Assembly: GCA_028285415.1 (NCBI GenBank)
Contig: JANQPF010000009.1
Span: 372,001-436,000, forward strand
Source: Pseudomonadales bacterium
GTDB lineage: Bacteria; Pseudomonadota; Gammaproteobacteria; Pseudomonadales; Azotimanducaceae
Reading direction: 5' to 3'
Length of the DNA stretch: 64,000 nt
Shown here: piece after piece, positions 26,475 through 34,179 of the stretch
Layout: each line of letters starts with the position of its first letter
How positions within the stretch are numbered: the stretch's first letter is position 1
Program-made: the position numbers and the translations under genes
The notes under the pieces: model-generated
What the model was told of the DNA's origin: nothing
The model's input: the letters and a program-made list of their open reading frames with translations, nothing else
Databases searched by the model: none

Positions 26475-27227
26475 TCAGTGCAACGTACGGCCACCCGCCA
26501 CCAGCAGGTAGGTCCCCGTGACGTAGCTGGCGCCCGGGCTCGCAAAGAACGAAACGGCGTGCGCGATCTCTTCAGGCTCACCTATGCGGCCCATGGGAAT
26601 GGAGGCAATGGAGGCCTGTATGTGCTCTTCCGGCATTTGGTCCGTGAGTCCCGTACGGATCACGCCCGGACAGATGGCATTTACTGTAACGCCGTAGGGC
26701 GCCATCTCGAGCGCCAGCGATCGCGTAAACCCGAGCAGCCCCGCTTTTGCCGCAGAATAGTCCGTAAATCCCGGCCCACCACGATACGCCTGCTCTGAGG
26801 ACGTGGAGATGATGCGCCCTTGCCGTCGCGCTTTCATGTCGCCAACTACCTCACGCGTGCAGTCCGCAACGGCCCGCAGATTGAGTGCCAGCACCTCGTC
26901 CCACTGCTCCACGTTGGCGTTGGGGAAGCTCCTCGTCCCCGCTCTGGCCGGACCACCGGCGTTGTTGAACAGCACGTCAACCGGGCCCAGCTCGTCGGTG
27001 ATCCGTCCGAAAGCCGCCGAGATGTCGCTACGCTCCAGCAAATCGGTGGGCACGGACAGGGCTTGTCCTCCCTGCGCCTCGATCATCGCTTGGGTTTCGA
27101 GAAGCCCAGCTTCGTTCATGTCCAGAAGCCCTACCACCGCGCCATCATGAGCCAAGCGCAGAGCGGAGGCTCTGCCGATGCCGGAAGCGGCGCCGGTTAC
27201 CACGGCGACTTGTCCTTTCAATTCCAT
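26475..27227 (-). CDS. Short-chain dehydrogenase/reductase (FabG-like)
   Basis: A 250-residue classical SDR: TGAASGIG near residues 10-17, NNAGGPA near 86, a catalytic Ser in TSSEQAYRG, and Tyr and Lys in YSAAKAG. The C-terminal GTYLLVAGGRTLH ends like FabG relatives. The ATG at 27227 is placed at the family N-terminus (MELKGQVAVVTG). It is the first gene of the minus-strand set and its promoter region holds a long inverted repeat shared with the TetR gene, so it is probably repressed by that regulator. Confidence 0.92.
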   Translation of the reverse strand: MELKGQVAVVTGAASGIGRASALRLAHDGAVVGLLDMNEAGLLETQAMIEAQGGQALSVPTDLLERSDISAAFGRITDELGPVDVLFNNAGGPARAGTRSFPNANVEQWDEVLALNLRAVADCTREVVGDMKARRQGRIISTSSEQAYRGGPGFTDYSAAKAGLLGFTRSLALEMAPYGVTVNAICPGVIRTGLTDQMPEEHIQASIASIPMGRIGEPEEIAHAVSFFASPGASYVTGTYLLVAGGRTLH

Positions 27228-27250
27228 ATGAACCACCCGAACATTACAGA

Positions 27251-27293
27251 TTGTCACTATTTGTAAGATTGATACTATCTTACAGATAGTGAC
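27251..27293. promoter_or_regulatory. Long inverted repeat between divergent SDR and TetR genes (likely TetR operator)
   Basis: Left arm 27251-27269 and right arm 27277-27293 pair almost perfectly: TTGTCACTATTTGTAAGAT against ATCTTACAGATAGTGAC, one mismatch in seventeen, with a 7-base spacer. On the minus strand a TTGACA (27303-27298) lies at its edge, a plausible -35 element of the SDR operon promoter. Location and symmetry are typical for binding of a TetR dimer or pair of dimers controlling both directions. Confidence 0.75.
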
Positions 27294-27355
27294 ATATTGT
27301 CAAGCCGAAGCCGTTCGTTAGAATAGGTCCTTGATTAACACACTTATCACGTCTC

Positions 27356-27940
27356 ATGACCGATACGAGAACGAAGATTGTCGATGCTGCCACACGCACG
27401 TTTGCGAAGTATGGCGCTCGGAAAACCGCCATGGCGGACATCGCCGAAGCCGCCGGCGTTTCACGGCAGACGCTCTATGCGCTCTTCGGCAACAAAGACG
27501 ATCTGGTTGCCGCAACCATCACCTATATCGCGGAGCAGAACTTCAACAACGTCGAAGAGGGACTGAAGGCCTGCACGTCTCTCGAAGAGGAGCTGGATGT
27601 CTATTTCACTAAAACCATTGTGAGCTCATTCGAGCTGATTGAAGGTTCCGAAGATCCCGAGGACATCATGAGCGGTCATAGCGATGCCGGGCGCAAAGCC
27701 ATCGAAGCAGTGAAGGCACAACACACGAAGCTCGTCTCGCGATTGCTTGCACCCCACAAAGCTCAGATAGAAGCTTCCGGTCATACCGTGAATCACCTCG
27801 CGCACTTCTGCGTGACCTGCGCAAGAGGGTTCAAATACAGCGCCAGAAACAAACGTGACTTGAACGTGCTGCTGAACGCGCTGAAAACCAGCGTCTTACT
27901 TGCAGTCAACGGTTCCGGCAAACGCCGGCACGTTGCCTAG
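27356..27940 (+). CDS. TetR-family transcriptional regulator
   Basis: A 194-residue regulator. The N-terminal helix-turn-helix is clear: ATRTFAKYGARKTAMADIAE, AAGVSRQTLYALFGNKDDLV (residues about 11-53). The C-terminal ligand domain is unspecific. It is divergent from the SDR at 26475-27227 across a 128-base gap that contains the inverted repeat, and it is followed by an epimerase-like gene 21 bases downstream. It likely represses both arms in the absence of a ligand that the enzymes act on. Ligand unknown. Confidence 0.9.
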   Translation: MTDTRTKIVDAATRTFAKYGARKTAMADIAEAAGVSRQTLYALFGNKDDLVAATITYIAEQNFNNVEEGLKACTSLEEELDVYFTKTIVSSFELIEGSEDPEDIMSGHSDAGRKAIEAVKAQHTKLVSRLLAPHKAQIEASGHTVNHLAHFCVTCARGFKYSARNKRDLNVLLNALKTSVLLAVNGSGKRRHVA

Positions 27941-27961
27941 CCGGCAAGCCGGAGACATCGT

Positions 27962-28945
27962 ATGAACAACACCAAAAGCATCTGTATCGCAGGCGTCAGC
28001 GGCCTGGTCGGCGCCAATCTGACAAAAACGGCACTCGAGCTCGGGTATCGGGTGCACGGTACGCTGAGGGACAGCACCGACACGTCGAAAACCGCGCACC
28101 TGATGGCCCTTCCGGGGGCTCGCGAGCGTTTGACGCTCTTCAGCGCTGACATGGCGGAACCGGGCGCGTTCGATGCAGCGGTGCAAGGCACAGACGCCGT
28201 GTTCATTGCCTGCTTGATTCCCACCTACGCCGGCCCTACGGGCAAGCCAGCCCGGGAAATGGATGATGCCGAAGGTGAGCGGGACATTGTCATGCCAACG
28301 GTCGATGGCTGCTTGAACATCCTCCGCTCCGCCGCAACGGCAGGTATTGCCGACGCGCTGATCTGCAGCAGCACCAGTAGCACAAATCCGAAAAGCCCCG
28401 TGCCGAAGAAAAACGAGATAGATCACTGGTCCGACCGCGCCTTTCAGTACGAGCAGAAGAAGTACACCTCTGCTGCCAAAACGGTCATGGAGGCTGCCGC
28501 GATGGATTTCGCCGACGCACACAACATGCGTCTCTGCATTTTCCTGCCGACGCTGATGCTGGGACCGGCTGTGCTGCCGGAGCATGCAAGGAACGGTTTC
28601 CAGGGGATGCTCGGCAAAATGATGCAGGGTGAGCCGTCGCGTCACGTACAAATTCCCAACGATTCCTCTTCGATGATCCACGTCGAGGATCTTGCAGCGC
28701 TCTTTTTCGCCGCCTACGAAAATCCCGACGCCAGCGGCCGGTATTTCGGGGTCTACGACAGCTGGCACTTCGCGGACATCTATGCTGAGCTTGCCCGTCT
28801 GCTGCCGGACACACCGATGCCGGAGCCGCTCGATGAGCCACCCGCAGCACCCACCGGTTTCGACTTCACCCGCCGCGACAGCCTCGGGGTCACGCTGCGC
28901 GATATTCCCACCATTCTCGAGCAGACTATCGAGAGCATGCGGTAA
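27962..28945 (+). CDS. NAD(P)-dependent epimerase/reductase-like extended SDR
   Basis: A 327-residue extended SDR of the dihydroflavonol-reductase/NmrA-like type. The cofactor site is CIAGVSGLVGANL near residues 9-21. In the active-site region, KKYTSAAKTVMEAA, the Tyr stands five positions before the Lys instead of the usual four, so the catalytic pair may be altered or the alignment shifted. A ribosome site (GGAG) precedes the ATG. It follows the TetR gene by 21 bases, so it is probably in its regulon. Substrate unknown. Confidence 0.78.
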   Translation: MNNTKSICIAGVSGLVGANLTKTALELGYRVHGTLRDSTDTSKTAHLMALPGARERLTLFSADMAEPGAFDAAVQGTDAVFIACLIPTYAGPTGKPAREMDDAEGERDIVMPTVDGCLNILRSAATAGIADALICSSTSSTNPKSPVPKKNEIDHWSDRAFQYEQKKYTSAAKTVMEAAAMDFADAHNMRLCIFLPTLMLGPAVLPEHARNGFQGMLGKMMQGEPSRHVQIPNDSSSMIHVEDLAALFFAAYENPDASGRYFGVYDSWHFADIYAELARLLPDTPMPEPLDEPPAAPTGFDFTRRDSLGVTLRDIPTILEQTIESMR

Positions 28946-28986
28946 CCGCCTGCTGAACGAACGACTGCCTTCGAAAGGAGACCAAC

Positions 28987-29994
28987 ATGGAACGCAGACG
29001 CATGGGCCGCTACGGCCTCGAAGTCCAATCCCTGTGCCTCGGGACGATGACGTTCGGACTGCAGGTGGACGAACCCGCATCACACGACATCCTCGACAAG
29101 GCGTTTGAGCTCGACCTCCGTTTTCTCGATACCGCCGATGCCTATCCGATGGGCGGCGGCAGGGACCAGACCGGCGATACCGAAGCTATCATCGGTCGCT
29201 GGATGAAGGCGCGCGGCAACCGCCAGGACATTGTGCTCGCGACAAAATGTTTTGCACCCACCCGGCGCGGTCCCAACGCCTGGGGGCTCTCACGTCAGCA
29301 CATCATGGAAGCGATCGACGCCAGTCTGACTCGACTCGGCACGGATCACGTCGACCTCTACCAGGCCCATGGGTTCGATCCGAACACCCCGATCGAAGAG
29401 ACGCTGCGCGCCTTCGAGGATATCGTTCGCGCCGGCAAGGCACGCTACGTCGGCTGCTCAAACTATCCGGCCTGGCGTCTCGGTGAAGCGCTGCGCGCGG
29501 CCGAGCGGATTGGCGTGACGGGCTACGTGAGCGTACAGCCGCGCTACAACCTGCTGTACCGGGATATTGAGGTCGAGCTCCTGCCCCTCTGCCAGGATCA
29601 GGGCGTGGGCGTGATTGTCTACAACCCGCTGGCTGGTGGATTCCTTTCCGGGAAATACAAACCAGGCCAGGGAGTCGAGGCAGGTACCCGGTTTGCGGAC
29701 AACCTGGGCGGGCAGCGCTATCAGGGTCGTTACTGGCAGGAAAGCCATTTCCACGCCGTCGAGACGTTGAAGGCGGTCGTCGAAGCCAGAGGGCTCAACA
29801 TGGTTTCCGTTGCGGTTGCCTGGGTGCTCGCGCAACCCGGCATTACCTCAGCCATCATCGGCGCGTCGCGACCGGAGCAGCTGGACGCCAACGTGGCGGC
29901 GCTGGAGGTTGAGTTCGACAGCGAGCTCACCGAAGCCTGCGAGGCTGCCTGGTGGTCGCTACCCCGCAGACCCGTCGAGGAAGGCTACCGCTAG
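28987..29994 (+). CDS. Aldo/keto reductase
   Basis: A 335-residue enzyme with the family tetrad: Asp and Tyr in LDTADAYPMG, Lys in VLATKCFAP, His in DLYQAHGFD. It shares sub-motifs (TRRGPNAWGLSRQHI and PNTPIEETLRAFED) with the reductase at 25475-26443, so the two are homologues on opposite sides of the same regulatory region. GGAG precedes the ATG. Its stop overlaps the end of the convergent selenoprotein gene by four bases. Confidence 0.92.
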   Translation: MERRRMGRYGLEVQSLCLGTMTFGLQVDEPASHDILDKAFELDLRFLDTADAYPMGGGRDQTGDTEAIIGRWMKARGNRQDIVLATKCFAPTRRGPNAWGLSRQHIMEAIDASLTRLGTDHVDLYQAHGFDPNTPIEETLRAFEDIVRAGKARYVGCSNYPAWRLGEALRAAERIGVTGYVSVQPRYNLLYRDIEVELLPLCQDQGVGVIVYNPLAGGFLSGKYKPGQGVEAGTRFADNLGGQRYQGRYWQESHFHAVETLKAVVEARGLNMVSVAVAWVLAQPGITSAIIGASRPEQLDANVAALEVEFDSELTEACEAAWWSLPRRPVEEGYR

Positions 29995-31118
29995 CGCGCC
30001 AGACCTTCGGTATGCTGCGCGGTGGCAAACGCCGTCAGGTTGAGATCTTCGCGAACCTGCTGGCCCAGTTCCGACGTGGTGTCGTCGTACGGAATGCCGA
30101 TGGAGTCGGCAATACGCACCATGCGTTGAAAGTTTGCGGCAACGCCGGCCGCGTCCACGAGCACGGCCGCGCCGGCCGCATCGGACAGCGCCTGACGCGC
30201 GCCAGGCAGCAACGCTTCATCACGCCTGGCGAGAGCTTCGGCAAATTGCATGAGCTCTGCGCCGAACTCGATACCCTTGTCCGCACTCGCGGCGTCTCCG
30301 CCGACGCCTTGAATGTCGATGTCTGTTTCACTGGACTGCGCGCTCGCACGGAGCATCGATGCATGTGCATTGGTTCAGTAGAAACACTCGTTGACCGCTG
30401 ACACGCGCCCCGCAACCAGTTCCATCTGCAGGCGATTGATCGACCGCGTGTCGTCTTTGAAATAACCGCGCATCTTCTCGAGCGCCAGGTACTGCACGGC
30501 GGCAATTTCCCGCCATTCGCGCAAGGCGTCCGGGACCAGGCTCAACGCACGCACCACATTGGGTGCCCAGCCGGACGCCCACAAGTCGGCTTCGTCGCCA
30601 ACGGCTCCCGCGGGAGCCACCGTAGGCACAAAGCCGATATCGTCGCTGAGGTGGGGCGGCGCGTATCCGCTCGGCGCTCCGGGCTGCGCCTGGGGCAACG
30701 TTTCGACCGGCATACCCAACGCGCGGTGAAACTCATCGATGCTGAGCACGGCAACGACAATGCCCACGAGCTCAACGTAAGCGCCTTTGCCCAAACCGTT
30801 GGCGGCATTGTCATCGATGTACGCCTGGGTAATGCGGGTCTGATCCGTTACCACCCGGTGCGCGGCATCGACAACGCGGCCGGGCAACGCGCCGCTGTGG
30901 GTGTGTTCGCCGGGAAAGTTGTAGGGTGAAAGCGCCTGTTTCCGCGCTGCACAGAACTCACAAACGAGCGCATTGCGACACTCTTGAGCAATGGCAATCC
31001 GCTCCTCACCCGTCCACCAGGTACCTGGAGCAGACAGCTTGTCCCAGTACGCTCGATAAGCCTCGCCAATATCTTCTCTGATGGGATATGGCGCATTGCG
31101 GAAATCGAAGTGTGTCAT
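29991..31118 (-). CDS. Two-domain AhpD-like selenoprotein (C-x-x-C and C-x-x-Sec)
   Basis: The gene is interrupted by one in-frame TGA at 30377-30375. Read through, it encodes 375 residues with two carboxymuconolactone-decarboxylase/AhpD-like domains. The first has a C-x-x-C at C53 and C56 (LVCEFCAARK). The second reads NECFY-TGA-TNAHAS, so the TGA (residue 248) falls exactly on the second redox Cys of the AhpD motif C-x-x-C-x3-H, giving C245-x-x-U248-x3-H252. The reading frame continues with normal sequence for 127 more residues to the true stop. A hairpin with loop CGUGC follows the TGA at the distance expected of a SECIS. GGAGG precedes the ATG, which overlaps the TetR stop (ATGA). Proposed role: peroxidase-type or alkyl-halide/thiol redox enzyme, cytoplasmic. 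A plain nonsense mutation cannot be excluded from one sequence, but the position of the TGA argues strongly against it. Confidence 0.88.
30339..30358 (-). promoter_or_regulatory. SECIS-like hairpin after the UGA of the AhpD-like gene
   Basis: On the minus strand, bases 17-24 after the TGA (CGAUGCUC) pair with bases 30-36 (GAGCGCG): seven pairs with one bulged A and one G-U, closing a CGUGC loop whose second base is G. Distance and loop agree with bacterial selenocysteine insertion elements as I know them: a short stem close behind the UGA with a G in the first two loop positions. The prediction was done by eye. Confidence 0.65.
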
Positions 31119-31729
31119 TGTGTCGCCTCCCGTGACTTTGCGGATAAAGTGGTCAGGGTTTCGAGCGCCCGACCCACCCCTTGTGTAAACGAACCACCCT
31201 GCTTGACGCGAGAAATGAGGCTGGCGCCCTGAAAGGCGGCCGTATAGAGGCGCGCCATGTCGCGAGAATCGACGCGTTCGCCAAGCTCCCCTGCCGCCTT
31301 TGCCCGCTCGAAGTTCTCGAACAGCGCATCTTCAATCACCTGCAGCTCTGCTTCGAGGAAGGCAGCAAGCTCCTGGTCGTTCATGAGTTGCGCCTGGGCC
31401 ATCGCAACGCCCAGCAGGCACCCCTTGTGCTCGGTGGCATTGAGCCTCGCGATTGTGCCGATCACAGCGTTGGCGGCGCTCATCGGTGAGTTCCGATCCG
31501 AAAGGTTGCCAAACAGCCGTTTCGTCACCGTGTCTGTGTAGCGTTGGATGGCACTGAAATACAGCTGGCGCTTGTTGCCGAACGTGTCATAGAGACTTTT
31601 TGCGCCGAGTCCCATACGGCCCTGCAAGTCCGCCATGCTGGTGGCCGCGTAGCCTTTTTCCCAGAAGAGCAGCATCGCCTCGTCGAGCGCCGCTTCGGGC
31701 AGAAACTGTTTGTCCGGTCCTCTCGCCAT
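31115..31729 (-). CDS. TetR-family transcriptional regulator
   Basis: A 204-residue regulator with an N-terminal helix-turn-helix: FLPEAALDEAMLLFWEKGYA, TSMADLQGRMGLGAKSLYDTFGNKRQLY (residues 8-56). The C-terminal region resembles the branch with the KGCLLGVAMAQ segment found in AcrR/NemR-like repressors of electrophile or xenobiotic detoxification. Its stop overlaps the AhpD-like selenoprotein start, making a two-gene unit; a perfect 12-base palindrome sits upstream, before the divergent GST gene. It probably represses itself, the selenoprotein and possibly the GST. Inducer unknown. Confidence 0.9.
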   Translation of the reverse strand: MARGPDKQFLPEAALDEAMLLFWEKGYAATSMADLQGRMGLGAKSLYDTFGNKRQLYFSAIQRYTDTVTKRLFGNLSDRNSPMSAANAVIGTIARLNATEHKGCLLGVAMAQAQLMNDQELAAFLEAELQVIEDALFENFERAKAAGELGERVDSRDMARLYTAAFQGASLISRVKQGGSFTQGVGRALETLTTLSAKSREATQ

Positions 31730-31750
31730 GTAACCAACCTACCAATAGTA

Positions 31751-31762
31751 GAATGATCATTC
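31751..31762. promoter_or_regulatory. Perfect palindrome, likely operator of the TetR regulator
   Basis: GAATGATCATTC is a perfect 12-base palindrome located 22 bases upstream of the TetR start and 72 bases upstream of the divergent GST start. Such symmetric sites between a TetR gene and its neighbour are typical operators. I see no other symmetric site in this 104-base gap. Confidence 0.6.
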
Positions 31763-31833
31763 AAGGTTTATGAGACAAGCATCGCGCTCGCGCTGGTCGA
31801 GTAGACTGGCAATAAACTGACGGACTTCGGCGC

Positions 31834-32544
31834 ATGTCTCAGCAAATGACCACACCGGCATATGAACTCTACTACTGGCCACTGCCCTTCAGAGGCTGCT
31901 TCGTCAGCTACCTCTTTGCCTATTGTGATGTGCCGCTGCTCGAGATCTCGGAGTTCGAAGCGATCGAAGAGCTGATGAGCCGGTCTCCCGAGGCGCAGGA
32001 GATCCCTTTCATGGGTCCGCCGGTGCTTCGCGATCGCGCGTCCGGGCAGACGCTGAGCCAGATGCCCGCCATCGTGATGCATGTCTCCGGCGAGCTCGGA
32101 CTCATGCCGGACGCGCCCTTCGACGTGGCGATGAGCCTGAAACTCCTGATGGACTGTAACGACATCCTGATGGAAATTTGTCGCTACAACGGCTCACTCA
32201 TGTGGGAGCGTGAAGCGTGGATCGAGTTTCGCACCGCGCGCCTGCCGCGCTGGCTTGCGATTCTCGAAGCATCGCTGCAACGGGGCCATCTCGGCGGGGA
32301 TCCGGTCACCTTCGCGGACATCGGCGTATTTGCGCTCCTGGGCAACATGACCCGATGCCTGCCGCAGCTGGATGGGGACGTTCTGCAGCACGCGCCCGGC
32401 ATTCATGCCCTCTGCGAGCGCATTGGTGCCAAACCGTCCCTCGCAGACTTCGTCGCCCTGCAGGAAACAGCCTATGGCAACGCCTACTGCGGCGGCCAGA
32501 TAGAGCAATCGATTCGTCGCATGCTCGCCATGGACGCAAGTTGA
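31834..32544 (+). CDS. Glutathione S-transferase-like protein
   Basis: A 236-residue protein with an N-terminal thioredoxin-like domain (YELYYWPLPFRGCFVSYLFAYCDVPL) and a helical C-terminal domain (WIEFRTARLPRWLAILEASL). GGDPVTFADIGVFALL matches the conserved N-capping motif of GST C-terminal domains. The N-terminus may begin at either of two Met codons five apart. It is divergent from the TetR/selenoprotein unit and may belong to the same regulon, which fits detoxification of an electrophile. A hairpin follows it. Confidence 0.82.
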   Translation: MSQQMTTPAYELYYWPLPFRGCFVSYLFAYCDVPLLEISEFEAIEELMSRSPEAQEIPFMGPPVLRDRASGQTLSQMPAIVMHVSGELGLMPDAPFDVAMSLKLLMDCNDILMEICRYNGSLMWEREAWIEFRTARLPRWLAILEASLQRGHLGGDPVTFADIGVFALLGNMTRCLPQLDGDVLQHAPGIHALCERIGAKPSLADFVALQETAYGNAYCGGQIEQSIRRMLAMDAS

Positions 32545-32556
32545 GGAGAAATATTT

Positions 32557-32571
32557 CCGCCACCCTGGCGG
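32557..32571 (+). terminator. Small GC hairpin after the GST gene
   Basis: CCGCCA and TGGCGG form a 6-bp stem with a three-base loop, directly followed by TTT. It sits 12 bases downstream of the GST stop. Weak intrinsic terminator candidate. Confidence 0.5.
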
Positions 32572-32603
32572 TTTCGCGGTTCCGGCACGCTTATAGGGAT
32601 GTC

Positions 32604-32618
32604 ACCACTGCAAGTGGT
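32604..32618. promoter_or_regulatory. Inverted repeat in the promoter region of the caspase-like gene
   Basis: ACCACT and AGTGGT form a 6-base inverted repeat with a three-base centre, 33 bases before the ATG of the caspase-like gene. It could be an operator. No regulator of this site is known from the window. Confidence 0.35.
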
Positions 32619-32651
32619 AGTCTAAACACTCGATGGAATGCGGAGGCACCC

Positions 32652-34172
32652 ATGTATCGAACAACAGGGAAGAATCGTGTCCGGCGCGGTCTGCTGGCCT
32701 TTGCCGGCCTTCTTGTGGCAGCGCCGCACGCGTTGGCAATCAACGTGTCGGTCCAGACCACAGACTGCGAGGGATCAACGGGTTTCGCCTCCTTCGAATC
32801 CACGCGTCTGGCGAAAATCCAGGATGCCCCCTGCGCAGACCCGGCCGATCGCTCGAAGAAGCTCAAGCAGGTCATGCTGCACACCGATCGCCCGCTGATG
32901 CAGTACGAAGTGATTACGGTCGATACTGCGGGCAGCGAGAGCATCATGAACCAGATCAAGGGCATCTCGGACGCGGAGCTCGAAAACCTCAACCGGCCGG
33001 ACATATTGATCGAGCAGAACACGACAACAAGACGTATCACCCCGCCACCCGCTTCGCCCACGCGGGGTACGACCGAGCAGAGCGATGTCAGCCCGCCAGA
33101 GCAGGCTGTCGCGCCGCCGCCGCAGATCGAAGTGTCCGATCCACCGATCACCCGCACCCGTTCGATGACGAACGTCATCACGGAGCCGGGGCTCACCCAG
33201 CGCCAGATCATCGGCACCGTAAGGTCCGCAAACAGCGTCGTTTCGCTGACCGTCAACGGACGCAGCCAGCAGCTTTCTGAACACGGCCTTTTCGAAGCCG
33301 CAGTCACAATGACCAATGAACGTACGCCTGTGACGATCATCGCGGTCGACAACCACGGCGCGTCGAGCAAAGTCGAGTTTCATCTCGTCAGGTCGTCGCC
33401 TGCGCCTGAAAGCAGCACCGCATCGAGCACTTTCGGCAATTATCACGCGCTGGTCATTGCCAACGCGGACTACGAAAAGCTGGACGATCTCGTCACCCCG
33501 CTGAACGACGGCCGCGAGATTGCGAGAATCCTTGCGGACAATTACGGGTTCAGCGTGACCACGCTCTTCAACGCCAGCCGCTACGACATCATGTCGACCA
33601 TGAACGATCTGCGCCGGGATCTGACCGAGAACGATAACCTGCTCATCTACTTTGCCGGCCATGGCGCATACGACAAGGCCAACAACCGGGGGCACTGGCT
33701 GCCTGTGGATGCGGAGCACAACAGCACCGCCAACTGGGTATCCACCATTGACGTCACGGACATCGTGAACGCCATGTCTGCCCGCCATATCCTTGTCGTC
33801 GCAGACTCCTGCTACTCCGGTGCGCTGACACGCTCCGAGCACACCGAGCTCGACCCGGGCATGTCGGATGACCTGCGCAGCCGGTGGCTGCAGGCCGTTG
33901 CCAAGACCCGCTCCCGCCACCTGCTCACATCGGGCGGCATCAAACCGGTCGTAGACGACGGCGGCAACGGTCATTCGGTATTTGCGAACGCCTTGATTGA
34001 GGTGCTCAGCGGCGGCGTTGGGATCATCGAAAGCTCGACGATCTATCACCAGGTGAACGCGCTGGTCAAAGAACGCTCGAAGACGCTCGCCCTCGATCAG
34101 AACCCGCGCTATGCAAAACTGAAACGCACCGGTCACGAGTTCGGCGAATTCCTGATGATCTCCAGGCAATAG
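32652..34172 (+). CDS. Exported caspase-like (peptidase C14) protein
   Basis: A 506-residue protein. Residues 11-30 form a signal peptide ending at APHALA. Residues 33-180 are low-complexity and Pro/Thr-rich without a recognised domain, and 186-246 look like an immunoglobulin-type beta domain (GTVRSANSVVSLTVNG). Residues 263-500 are a caspase-like domain with the catalytic His337 in YFAGHGAY and Cys387 in VVADSCYSG. The remainder of the fold (YHALVIANADYEKLDDL) fits. The family cleaves after Arg, Lys or Asp; specificity is not visible. GGAGG lies six bases before the ATG. The kinase gene begins seven bases after the stop, so the three genes form one unit. Confidence 0.9.
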   Translation: MYRTTGKNRVRRGLLAFAGLLVAAPHALAINVSVQTTDCEGSTGFASFESTRLAKIQDAPCADPADRSKKLKQVMLHTDRPLMQYEVITVDTAGSESIMNQIKGISDAELENLNRPDILIEQNTTTRRITPPPASPTRGTTEQSDVSPPEQAVAPPPQIEVSDPPITRTRSMTNVITEPGLTQRQIIGTVRSANSVVSLTVNGRSQQLSEHGLFEAAVTMTNERTPVTIIAVDNHGASSKVEFHLVRSSPAPESSTASSTFGNYHALVIANADYEKLDDLVTPLNDGREIARILADNYGFSVTTLFNASRYDIMSTMNDLRRDLTENDNLLIYFAGHGAYDKANNRGHWLPVDAEHNSTANWVSTIDVTDIVNAMSARHILVVADSCYSGALTRSEHTELDPGMSDDLRSRWLQAVAKTRSRHLLTSGGIKPVVDDGGNGHSVFANALIEVLSGGVGIIESSTIYHQVNALVKERSKTLALDQNPRYAKLKRTGHEFGEFLMISRQ

Positions 34173-34179
34173 ACGCTGA

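Noticed and set aside
29991-30356. The downstream part of the AhpD-like gene as an independent 121-codon gene
   Set aside because: It has no ribosome site at its start, begins immediately after the UGA region and completes an AhpD domain; it is the second half of a single selenoprotein gene.
30375-30377. UGA as a random nonsense mutation or sequencing error in the AhpD-like gene
   Set aside because: Not excluded absolutely, but the codon lies exactly on a redox Cys, the frame stays open afterwards, a SECIS-like hairpin follows, and a second gene shows the same arrangement nearby.
32217-32651. Extension of the caspase-like gene upstream of 32652
   Set aside because: The frame is open, but it overlaps the GST gene in another frame and encodes no signal peptide or domain; the ATG at 32652 has GGAGG and starts the signal peptide.
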